Origin: Streptomyces olivaceus
GTDB taxonomy: Bacteria > Actinomycetota > Actinomycetes > Streptomycetales > Streptomycetaceae
Direction of reading: 5' to 3'
Assembly (NCBI RefSeq): GCF_000721235.1
Contig: NZ_JOFH01000046.1
Location: 1 to 40,228, forward strand
DNA: 40,228 nucleotides
Below the pieces are notes generated by a model. It was not told the DNA's origin and did no database searches. It saw only the letters and a list, made by a program, of their open reading frames with translations. The first letter of the stretch is position 1. Each line of letters begins with the position of its first letter. Positions 1 through 7,220 of this stretch are shown piece by piece. A program made the translations under genes and the position numbers.

Positions 1-112
1 GCCGAGGCCCGGCCGGGGGTGGTGGGGGTGGGGGCGCCGGGGGTGGTGGGTTTCGCTCCCGCCGTCCCTTCCCGTCCCCGGGGCTGCGCGCCCGGACCCC
101 CGCCCTCGGCCC

Positions 113-146
113 CGGACGGGCCTCGTCCTCAACCGCCGGACGGGCC
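113..146 (-). repeat. Streptomyces-type interspersed intergenic repeat
   Basis: Read on the minus strand, the segment runs CCCGTCCGGCGG, TTGAGGACGAGG, CCCGTCC, just after the stop of the PucR-type gene. From memory, a motif of the form CCCGTCCGGCGxTTGAGGACGAG recurs in intergenic DNA of many Streptomyces. The two flanking CCCGTCC blocks here are direct repeats. Its role is unknown. A genome-wide count would settle whether this copy belongs to that family. Confidence 0.5.
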
Positions 147-157
147 GAAGGTGCTGG

Positions 158-1798
158 TCAGGTGGGGGAGGTCGTCTTCAGGGCCAGCCACAGTTCCATG
201 CGTACGTCGGGGTCGTCCAGGGAGCGGCCCAGGATCTCCTCCACGCGGCGCATCCGGTAGCGCAGGGTGTGGCGGTGGACGCCCAGGCCGGCCGCGGCGG
301 CGTCCCACTGGCCGTGGCGGGAGAGCCACGCGCGCAAGGAGGCCACCAGGTCGCCCCGGCCGGTGGCGTCGTGGTCGTGCAGGGCGCGCAGCAGGCCGTC
401 GGCGAAGGCGCGCACCGCGTCGTCGGCCAGCAGGGGAAGCACCGACCCGGCCGCCAGGTGCTCGTGCTCCACGCAGACGCGGCCGCGCCGGCGGGCGACC
501 GACAGCGCCTGCTCGGCCTGCTTGTAGGCGCCGGACGCGGCGATGGGCCCGGACGGCGCCGACAGGCCGACGACCAGGCCCTCCTCGTCACCGCCCGTCA
601 TCGGGTCGGGGGCCGGGCGGGCGGCCTCCAGCGACGCGGCGTACTCGACGCAGGCGGTGACGGCCGCGCCGCCGTCGGTGGCCAGCACCACCAGGCGCTC
701 GCCCTCGGGGACGACGAGCACCGACTCGCCGGAGCGGGCCGCCGCGGACTCCACGACCTCGGCGAGCGTGTCGAGGCGGTTGCCGACCGGGTCCGCGGTG
801 GGCGGTGCGGCGGCGGAGGCGGGGCGGGGCTTCGCCGGGGTCGAGTCCGCGAGGATGATGCGGAAGGGGGCGTCCAGCAGCCCGCCGTACAGGTCCCCGG
901 CGACCGTGCGCGCGTGGTCGGGTTCGCCGGCCAGCAGCATCCGCAGCACGGCGGCGTCGATGCGCAGGCCGGCCTCGTGCAGGGAGGTGGAGCGTTCCGT
1001 GATGAGGGTGAGCAGCGCGATGGCGGAGTGGACGGCGTACCGCTCGGCGGTGCCGGGGGCGGCGGCGGTGCCGACGGCGAGCGCGGAGCGGGGCCTGCGG
1101 GACGTGCCCAGGGAGTGCAGTTCGACCCGGTCGGCGTTGCCCGGCCTGCCGGGGTCCTCGGTCCCGCCGACCACGGAGGAGGCCGGTGCGGGGCGTTCGC
1201 GCAGTCGCTGCACGTCGGCCGTGAGGCGCGCGGCCCTGCGGCCGGCCCACGCCGGTGCCGTGGCCACCAGGGCGCCCGAGGCGTCGTACAACGCCGCCCA
1301 GCCGTCGACCTGCCCGGCGAGCGCGGCGAGGAGGCCCTCCGGGCCGTCGGTCAGGGCCCGCCAGGTCAGTTCGCGCTGGGCGGCGAAGCCCGCGGTGACG
1401 GAGCGGTACTGGTCGGCGGCGATCGCGGCGGAGACGGCCTTGCTGATGGCCAGGAAGGGCGTGCGGCGCGGTACCTCCAGGAGCGGCAGTCCCTCCTGGC
1501 GGGCCGCCGCCACCAGCGCCTCGGGGATGTCGTCGTAGTTGACGCCCACGGCGAAGCCCAGGCCCACGACGCCGGCGCCCACCAGCCGCTTCACGTACCG
1601 GCGCATCGCCTCGCCGTCCTCGGCGTCCAGCTTGAGGGCGGTGATCAGCAGGAGTTCGCCGCCCTCCATGTAGGGGACGGGGTCGGCGAGTTCACTGACG
1701 TGGGCCCAGCGCACCGGCACGTCGAGGCGGTCCTTGCCCGCGCGCACGGTCAGTTTGAGCGCCGAGTGGTGGACGAGCGAGGCGAGCGTGGGAGGCAT
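158..1798 (-). CDS. PucR-family transcriptional regulator
   Basis: This 546-residue protein has the PucR layout. An N-terminal ligand-sensing domain (about residues 5-120, with the motif PYMEGGELLLITAL) is followed by a GGDEF-like/linker region. A C-terminal helix-turn-helix of the PucR type (about residues 480-540) contains GVHRHTLRYRMRRVEEILGR, ending in a characteristic MELWLAL segment. The family regulates purine, GABA and other nitrogen-source catabolism, usually as activators. From memory, a PucR-type GabR activates GABA genes in Corynebacterium. Here the gene lies one gene away from gabT, so control of GABA or polyamine use is a reasonable inference but not proven. The ATG at 1798 is preceded by GAAGG about 10 nt upstream. 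The 155 bp upstream hold no promoter I can name with confidence. Family call is firm; target and ligand are inferred. Confidence 0.88.
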   Translation of the reverse strand: MPPTLASLVHHSALKLTVRAGKDRLDVPVRWAHVSELADPVPYMEGGELLLITALKLDAEDGEAMRRYVKRLVGAGVVGLGFAVGVNYDDIPEALVAAARQEGLPLLEVPRRTPFLAISKAVSAAIAADQYRSVTAGFAAQRELTWRALTDGPEGLLAALAGQVDGWAALYDASGALVATAPAWAGRRAARLTADVQRLRERPAPASSVVGGTEDPGRPGNADRVELHSLGTSRRPRSALAVGTAAAPGTAERYAVHSAIALLTLITERSTSLHEAGLRIDAAVLRMLLAGEPDHARTVAGDLYGGLLDAPFRIILADSTPAKPRPASAAAPPTADPVGNRLDTLAEVVESAAARSGESVLVVPEGERLVVLATDGGAAVTACVEYAASLEAARPAPDPMTGGDEEGLVVGLSAPSGPIAASGAYKQAEQALSVARRRGRVCVEHEHLAAGSVLPLLADDAVRAFADGLLRALHDHDATGRGDLVASLRAWLSRHGQWDAAAAGLGVHRHTLRYRMRRVEEILGRSLDDPDVRMELWLALKTTSPT

Positions 1799-1953
1799 GT
1801 GGCCTGGGCCTTCGGGTCTGCGTCCGGGGGCGCGGGGTGGTGCGCGGTCCGTACGCGGTCAGTGGAGTCTCTGTGGTCACTTGGCCGTCCTGTATGAACG
1901 ACCTGTGTCGATTCTGCCTCACTGTACGGGTCCCCGGCGTCCGGCCCCGGGGC

Positions 1954-4401
1954 TCACCCCCGCAGATCCACCAGCAGCGGCGGCGCGTGCTCCCCCTCGA
2001 CGCTGGTCAGGGACAGCACCGCGTGCCCGGCCGGTACGGAGTTCGCCAGTTCCGACGCCGACCAGCGCTCCCGCTCGACCTGTTTCACGGTCACGGCGTC
2101 GGTCGTCACCGCCTTGCCCGTCACCAGTTTGCGCACCGCGTGGAAGAACCGGGTCATCGGCTGGTCGGCGAAGACCGTGTGCTTGGCGACCTCCGTCATC
2201 TCCACCCAGCCGGTCCCCCAGGTCTGCGCGAACCGGCTGCCGTCCCAGGTGGAGACGCCGCTGAACGCCATCCTGCACCCCACGGCCCCGTAGAGGGGGC
2301 CGTGCAGGGCCTCGGGGACGTCGCCGATGGTGCGCAGGGCGAGCAGCACACCCGCGTTCTGCGAACGCAGCCGCTGGATGCGGCGGACGGACTCGGGGGT
2401 GACCGCGCCCGTCGCGTCGTCCAGGACCAGGCACGCGAAGTGGGTGCGCCGGCTCTCCCGGACGACGGCGTGGAACTGCGCCAGGACCAGGCGGGTGATC
2501 AGCCGGCCGGCCTCCTCGTGCCCCTGCTCCGGCAGGTCGATCCGCACCCGCAGCGGGTGGTGGGCGACCGCGCGCAGGGAGAACGGCCGGCTCGCGCCAC
2601 CGCCGCCGAAGAAGTCGGCGAACGCCGGCCGGTTCAGCAGCGCCAGCCGGTCGGCCAGGGCGCGGCCGACGTCGCCCGGTGTGCCCGTCTGCCGGACGCG
2701 TGCCTCCAGCTCGCGGCGCATGACGTCGTTCCCGCTCCCGGCGAGCGCCTCGCTCAGCCGGGTCAGCGCGTGCTCCTCGCCCTGCAGCAGTTCGTGCAGC
2801 TCCGGCAGGGAGGGGAACCGGCCGTGCACGGCACGGTAGGGGCCGAGGAGCTGGGCCAGCGCGGTGCCGGCGCCCTGCACTCCCGCCGGGTCGAGGTCGC
2901 CCACCAGGGCTTCGCCGAGGATGGCGGCCGCCTGGTCCGCGTCGTCGGCTTCGGCGTACGGGTCGAGGTCGTGCACGGAGGAGGGGTCGCCGACGCGCAC
3001 GATCACGTCGAAGGCGCCGTCGGCGCAGAGGGGCCTTCCGGCGGCGGACACGGCGACGACGGCGCAGCTCCCGGCGAGCGCGTGGAGCGCGAGGGTCTCG
3101 GTCACCGGCTCGACGAGGGTACGGGTCTTGCCCGACCCGGAGGGGCCGACGGCGAGCAGCGAGGTGCCGAGCACGTCGGGGCCGAGGGCCGCACCGGCGT
3201 CGTGGTACGGCCGCGGGGTGTGCTCGCCCGCCGCCCAGCGGCCGATCCGCACCTGTCCGGCCAGCAGGTCGTGGTGGCCGGACCGGCGCGGCAGGTCCCG
3301 CGCGCCGGAGGGATGGGTCCAGGCCGCGCCACCGCGCCGCAGGACGGTGTCGCGGAAGGCGTCCAGCGTGGCGTCCCGCCGGGCGGCGGCCAGGGCGTTC
3401 TCCACGCGGGCGCAGTCGACGTCGTTCATGCGGTCGCCGGCGACCTCACCGGCGAGCAGGTCGGCGGCCTCGTGCTGGCCCAGGTCGCGGAGCGCGGGCC
3501 ACTGGGAGCGGGGGCGTACGGACTCCTCCTGCCCGTCGGCGGCAGCCGCCCCGCGGGCGGCGAGCAGCTTGCGCGCGTACGGCAGCCAGCCGCCGAGGCG
3601 GGCGAACGGCCACACCACGAGCAGGGTGACGACCGCGTACAGCGTGTCCGTGAACAGCTGGGACGCCATCAGGTCGTAGCTGCCGGAGATCAGCACGGTG
3701 AGCGAGAGCAGCGGGTCGACGACCGGTACCGGGGACCATCCGACGACCGGGAAGGCGTCGGGGAAGACGAAGCTGAGGGCGACGAGGGCGAGCAGGGCCG
3801 CGGCCAGGGCGCGGGCGGGCTGGGGCCGCTGGACGACGTAGTGCCGGACGATGGCGCGCCAGCTGCCGAGGGCGGCCACGAAGTAGCCCAGGAGGGCGAA
3901 GGCGATGCCCTCGTACACCACCAGGGCCTCCGCGCCGGGGGACGCCACCGAGCGGTCGTCGAAGACCTTGGGGGACGCCACCGTGCCGCCCCACCACCAC
4001 TCCTCCGGCGTGAACAGCCGCAGCGGAGCGTACTGGCTGGAGGTGACGCCGCGCTGCCAGAGGGACCAGAGCAGGAACGCCAGGGCGAGCGGGACCAGCA
4101 TGCCGACGACGGTCACCGGGGCGATCCGCTCCGGCGTCTCCTTGGGCGGCTGGTGGCCGAACCGCCAGATTCCGGTCCGGGCACTCGGCCGCGGGGCGTC
4201 CAGCCAGTCGGCGACGGCGGACGGCGGACGGGGCGCCTGCGCGGGCGCCCCGGGTGCTCCGGGCACTCCGGACGCTCCCGGCGCCCGGGCCGGTCGCGGC
4301 GGCATCGCGGGCGCCCTGCCCGGCACCTGGGGAGGCGCCGCCGGACGCGGCACCGGATTCGCATGCGTGCCCCGCGCGTCCCGGTTCCCGTCGCTCTCCA
4401 T
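1954..4401 (-). CDS. Membrane-anchored VirD4/FtsK-like ATPase
   Basis: The product has 815 residues from the ATG at 4401, which follows a G-rich ribosome site; an in-frame GTG at 4434 would add 11. The first ~100 residues are Pro/Ala-rich. About five hydrophobic segments follow (residues ~105-330), then an ATPase domain with Walker A GPSGSGKT near residues 419-426 and a Walker B-like LVLDDAT near 661. The C-terminal half (conserved stretches FGGGGASRPF and a late QTWGTGWVEMTEV) resembles type IV secretion coupling proteins of the VirD4/TraG kind. These are cytoplasmic-membrane ATPases that feed DNA or protein to a channel. No relaxase, VirB or other transfer gene is visible in the window, so a transfer role is not supported by context. 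It is divergent from gabT and convergent with nothing. It is probably a conserved actinobacterial 'ATP/GTP-binding protein' of unknown substrate. Confidence 0.8.
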   Translation of the reverse strand: MESDGNRDARGTHANPVPRPAAPPQVPGRAPAMPPRPARAPGASGVPGAPGAPAQAPRPPSAVADWLDAPRPSARTGIWRFGHQPPKETPERIAPVTVVGMLVPLALAFLLWSLWQRGVTSSQYAPLRLFTPEEWWWGGTVASPKVFDDRSVASPGAEALVVYEGIAFALLGYFVAALGSWRAIVRHYVVQRPQPARALAAALLALVALSFVFPDAFPVVGWSPVPVVDPLLSLTVLISGSYDLMASQLFTDTLYAVVTLLVVWPFARLGGWLPYARKLLAARGAAAADGQEESVRPRSQWPALRDLGQHEAADLLAGEVAGDRMNDVDCARVENALAAARRDATLDAFRDTVLRRGGAAWTHPSGARDLPRRSGHHDLLAGQVRIGRWAAGEHTPRPYHDAGAALGPDVLGTSLLAVGPSGSGKTRTLVEPVTETLALHALAGSCAVVAVSAAGRPLCADGAFDVIVRVGDPSSVHDLDPYAEADDADQAAAILGEALVGDLDPAGVQGAGTALAQLLGPYRAVHGRFPSLPELHELLQGEEHALTRLSEALAGSGNDVMRRELEARVRQTGTPGDVGRALADRLALLNRPAFADFFGGGGASRPFSLRAVAHHPLRVRIDLPEQGHEEAGRLITRLVLAQFHAVVRESRRTHFACLVLDDATGAVTPESVRRIQRLRSQNAGVLLALRTIGDVPEALHGPLYGAVGCRMAFSGVSTWDGSRFAQTWGTGWVEMTEVAKHTVFADQPMTRFFHAVRKLVTGKAVTTDAVTVKQVERERWSASELANSVPAGHAVLSLTSVEGEHAPPLLVDLRG

Positions 4402-4530
4402 CGCCCCTGCCCCCTGACCTGCCGCTCCGTCCACCGTCAGCGAGCCAATCTAACGCCCTCGCAGGGGGAGTTCACCGCTTACGCGGCCGGGCCCGCGTGC
4501 ACGTGTCCGGATGTCGCCGCCCCCGTCACA

Positions 4531-4563
4531 TGTCCACGGCGGACAACCGGCACCCCGGACAAC
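4531..4563. promoter_or_regulatory. Operator-like TGTCC/GGACA cluster upstream of gabT
   Basis: In the 310-bp divergent region between the ATPase gene and gabT there is a perfect inverted repeat TGTCC-N5-GGACA (4531-4545). It is followed by a direct copy of CGGACAAC (4540-4547 and 4556-4563) and preceded by TGTCCGG at 4504-4510. This spacing suggests a dimeric regulator site. The PucR-type protein encoded nearby is the obvious candidate, by inference only. A weak -10-like TAGCCT lies at 4601-4606, about 40 bp downstream. I see no clear -35. Confidence 0.4.
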
Positions 4564-4711
4564 GCCCACATGGAGCATGCCCACCCCGCGCGGCCGGTCC
4601 TAGCCTGCGAGAAAAGAAGGCATACGTCCACTGGAACCCGCAGATCCCGAGCGCCCCTCGGGTCCGCAGCGCCCGATCCCGTACGTCCCGCAGAACCCCA
4701 GGAGCCGCCCC

Positions 4712-6046
4712 ATGACCGCACTTCCGCAGGAGCGCCGCGTCGTCACCGCCATCCCCGGCCCCAAGTCGCAGGAGCTGCAGGCCCGCCGTACGGCCGCGGT
4801 CGCGCGGGGGGTGGGCTCCACCCTGCCCGTCTTCGTCACCCGGGCCGGCGGCGGCGTCGTCGAGGACGTGGACGGCAACAGCCTGATCGACTTCGGGTCC
4901 GGCATCGCGGTGACCTCCGTCGGCGCGTCCGCCGAGGCCGTCGTGCGCAGGGCGTCGGCCCAGCTCGCCGACTTCACCCACACCTGCTTCATGGTGACGC
5001 CGTACGAGGGCTACGTCGCCGTCGCCGAGGCGCTGGCCGAGCTGACGCCGGGCGACCACGCCAAGAAGTCGGCGCTGTTCAACAGCGGCGCCGAGGCCGT
5101 CGAGAACGCCGTCAAGATCGCGCGTGCGTACACCGGGCGGCAGGCCGTGATCGCCTTCGACCACGGGTACCACGGCCGGACCAACCTCACGATGGCGCTG
5201 ACCGCGAAGAACATGCCGTACAAGCACGGCTTCGGCCCCTTCGCGCCCGAGGTGTACCGCGTGCCGGTCGCCTACGGCTACCGCTGGCCGACCGGTCCGG
5301 AGAACGCCGGCCCGGAGGCCGCGGCCCAGGCGATCGACCAGATCACCAAGCAGGTCGGCGCGGAGAACGTCGCCGCGATCGTGATCGAGCCGGTGCTCGG
5401 CGAGGGCGGCTTCATCGAGCCGGCCAGGGGCTTCCTGCCCGCGCTGCGCCAGTACGCCGCGGACCACGGCATCGTCTTCGTCGCCGACGAGATCCAGTCC
5501 GGCTTCTGCCGCACCGGCCAGTGGTTCGCCTGCGAGGACGAGGGCATCGTGCCGGACCTGATCACGACGGCGAAGGGCATCGCGGGCGGTCTGCCGCTGG
5601 CCGCCGTCACCGGCCGCGCCGAGATCATGGACGCCGCCCACGCCGGCGGCCTGGGCGGCACCTACGGCGGCAACCCGGTGGCGTGCGCGGCCGCGCTCGG
5701 CGCCATCGAGACGATGAGGGAGCTGGATCTGAACGCCCGGGCCAGGCACATCGAGGCGGTCATGAAGCCCCGCCTCGCCGCCATGGCCGAGAAGTTCGAC
5801 GTGATCGGCGACGTCCGGGGCCGCGGCGCGATGATCGCGATCGAGCTGGTCGCGGACCGGGACACCAAGGAGCCGGACCCGCGGGCGGCCGCCGCGCTCG
5901 CCGCGGCCTGCCACCGGGCGGGCCTGCTGGTCCTGACCTGCGGCACCTACGGCAACGTGCTGCGTTTCCTGCCCCCGCTGGTGATCGGCGAGGACCTGCT
6001 GAACGAGGGCCTCGACATCATCGAGCAGGCCCTCGCCGGCCTCTGA
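4712..6046 (+). CDS. gabT: 4-aminobutyrate aminotransferase
   Basis: This 444-residue class III PLP-dependent aminotransferase transfers the amino group of GABA to 2-oxoglutarate, giving succinate semialdehyde and glutamate in the cytoplasm. The sequence shows the cofactor loop NSGAEAVENAVKIAR (~residue 123), HGYHGRT, the carboxylate-contacting IEPVLGEGGF and the Asp-containing VADEIQSGFCRTG. The Schiff-base lysine is K288 in TTAKGIAGG. GGTYGGNPVAC follows. Length and motifs are typical of GabT rather than ornithine or acetylornithine aminotransferases. The ATG at 4712 follows CAGGAG, 7 nt upstream. The gene stands alone, with the ATPase gene divergent upstream and a probable small RNA downstream. 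It provides the last-but-one step of putrescine breakdown, for which uptake and earlier steps are encoded at 9665-16915 and 21205-24701. The next enzyme, succinate-semialdehyde dehydrogenase, is not clearly present in the window. Confidence 0.93.
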   Translation: MTALPQERRVVTAIPGPKSQELQARRTAAVARGVGSTLPVFVTRAGGGVVEDVDGNSLIDFGSGIAVTSVGASAEAVVRRASAQLADFTHTCFMVTPYEGYVAVAEALAELTPGDHAKKSALFNSGAEAVENAVKIARAYTGRQAVIAFDHGYHGRTNLTMALTAKNMPYKHGFGPFAPEVYRVPVAYGYRWPTGPENAGPEAAAQAIDQITKQVGAENVAAIVIEPVLGEGGFIEPARGFLPALRQYAADHGIVFVADEIQSGFCRTGQWFACEDEGIVPDLITTAKGIAGGLPLAAVTGRAEIMDAAHAGGLGGTYGGNPVACAAALGAIETMRELDLNARARHIEAVMKPRLAAMAEKFDVIGDVRGRGAMIAIELVADRDTKEPDPRAAAALAAACHRAGLLVLTCGTYGNVLRFLPPLVIGEDLLNEGLDIIEQALAGL

Positions 6047-6177
6047 GCCCGTGGTCCGCGCCGGTCCCGGCCCGTCGGCACGGTGCGGCTGCAGAGCGTG
6101 TGAAGAAGGTGTGCGGGGTGCATGGCAGGACGCGGGTGACCCTGTCCTGGGCGCACCGCCTGCCGTAGGTTCTACGC

Positions 6178-6433
6178 AGATGAGAGATACACCCGCCCAC
6201 AGGGGACTGTGGGCGGCTCATCAGGCCGCGGCTTCCCCAGCTTCGACCTGGTCGTGCCTCGCGCACACAACCGGAGCCCGCGGGTTCCGGATCTCCTCAC
6301 CGATCGGACGGTCGCCCGCCCCAAACCCCCCGGGGCGCGCGGCGTTCCGGTCAGGACGACCGCCTCGGCACTCGGGGCGGTGGTTCACCGAAGGGCCGGC
6401 ACACTCCCCCCCCCTTGTGCCGGCCCTTCGGTG
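6178..6433 (+). ncRNA. Candidate small RNA between gabT and the PAP2 gene
   Basis: The 445 bp between gabT and the phosphatase gene lack any convincing coding frame but hold ordered structure. There is a -10-like TAGGTT at 6165-6170, with a weak -35 (CTGTCC) 18 nt before it. A 9-bp perfect hairpin follows (6193-6201 with 6208-6216, six-base loop). The segment ends in an 18-bp perfect terminator stem (6386-6433). A transcript of about 250 nt would result. I recall a small RNA reported downstream of the S. coelicolor gabT orthologue (scr5676) but cannot verify identity. The start is uncertain by several bases. The alternative is a long 3' UTR of gabT. Confidence 0.45.
6386..6433 (+). terminator. 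18-bp perfect stem-loop terminator
   Basis: CACCGAAGGGCCGGCACA at 6386-6403 pairs perfectly with 6416-6433 around a 12-base C-rich loop. No U-tract follows, which is common in Streptomyces. It ends gabT-direction transcripts or the candidate small RNA and lies 58 bp before the PAP2 gene. Confidence 0.8.
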
Positions 6434-6491
6434 TCTCATGGGCCGGAAGCCGCCGGCGCCTCCGCGTGGCGGGCCTGCGAAGCTGGGCCGC

Positions 6492-7220
6492 ATGCCGGTC
6501 TCCCCGCTCCGCCCGTCCCTCGGCCCCCTCGCCGTCCTCGCCGTCCTTGCCGTTTCAGGGCCCGTCCTCCTCTTCGCGCTGATCACCTGGCAGGTGGTCG
6601 CCGACGGGCCGCTGGCCGGGGTGGACGAGCGGCTGAGCCGGGCGCTCGTCCATCCGGACCGGTTCTCCGAGCTGCTGGCCGACCTGGGCAACGTGCAGGT
6701 GGCCGGGCCCGTGCTCGTCGTCGCGCTGGCGTACGCGGCGTGGCACGGGCGGGCCTCGGGCACGGCCCGCTGGTGGCTTCCGCCGCTCGCGGCGGCCGTG
6801 GCGATGGTGCTGGTGCCGGCGCTGGTCGTCCCGCTGAAGGAGTGGACCGACCGGCCCGGCACCCCGGCGGTGCCGCCCGCGACCGGCTACTACCCCTCGG
6901 GCCACACCGCCACGGCGGTCGTCGCGTACGGCGCGGCGACGCTGCTGCTGCTCGGGCGGCTGCGCCGGCCGGCCGTGCGCCGGGCGCTGGTCGTGCTGTG
7001 CGCCGTACTGGTCCTCGGCACCTCCTACGGGCTGGTGCGGCGGGGCTACCACTGGCCCCTGGACGTGGTGGCCAGTTGGTGTCTGGGGGCGGTGCTGCTG
7101 GCCGGGGTCCGGTCGGTGGCCCGCCGGACCCCGCCCGGCGGTTCGCTCCCGCCGCCCGTCAGCCGAAGTACGCGTCGAAGTTCTGCTGGAACTCCCAGTC
7201 CGAGAACCGGTCCCAGTTGA
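6492..7220 (+). CDS. PAP2-family membrane phosphatase
   Basis: This 242-residue integral membrane protein has five or so hydrophobic segments and the three-part PAP2 phosphatase signature: LKEWTDRPG (K116, R121), YYPSGHTA (residues 133-140, catalytic H138) and RRGYHWPLD (R183/H187/D191). Such enzymes dephosphorylate lipid phosphates such as phosphatidate or undecaprenyl diphosphate on the outer face of the membrane. The first motif is short and lacks the usual RPRP ending (RPGT), but the catalytic residues are kept. The ATG at 6492 was chosen because the hydrophobic N-terminus begins there; it has only a weak ribosome site, and an upstream in-frame ATG near 6437 sits next to the terminator stem. 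The Ser/Arg/Thr-rich C-terminal tail is read through the end of the convergent chitinase gene, overlapping it by 62 bp. Substrate unknown. Confidence 0.85.
   Translation: MPVSPLRPSLGPLAVLAVLAVSGPVLLFALITWQVVADGPLAGVDERLSRALVHPDRFSELLADLGNVQVAGPVLVVALAYAAWHGRASGTARWWLPPLAAAVAMVLVPALVVPLKEWTDRPGTPAVPPATGYYPSGHTATAVVAYGAATLLLLGRLRRPAVRRALVVLCAVLVLGTSYGLVRRGYHWPLDVVASWCLGAVLLAGVRSVARRTPPGGSLPPPVSRSTRRSSAGTPSPRTGPS

Noticed and set aside
19..660. Open frame at the window start on the plus strand
   Set aside because: Arg/Pro/Gly-rich translation antisense to the PucR-type gene, with no family motifs.
1954..4401. Conjugative element core
   Set aside because: Only one coupling-protein-like gene is present; no relaxase, integrase, replication or VirB-type gene is in the window.
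1837..6168. A 1443-codon open frame on the plus strand
   Set aside because: It runs antisense through the VirD4-like gene and then out of frame through gabT. It has low-complexity Arg/Gly/Ala composition typical of shadow frames in high-GC DNA.
6178..6433. A tRNA or tRNA-like element
   Set aside because: A GGTTCC segment near 6285 recalls a T-arm, but no cloverleaf or acceptor stem can be drawn. I found no tRNA or rRNA gene in the window.
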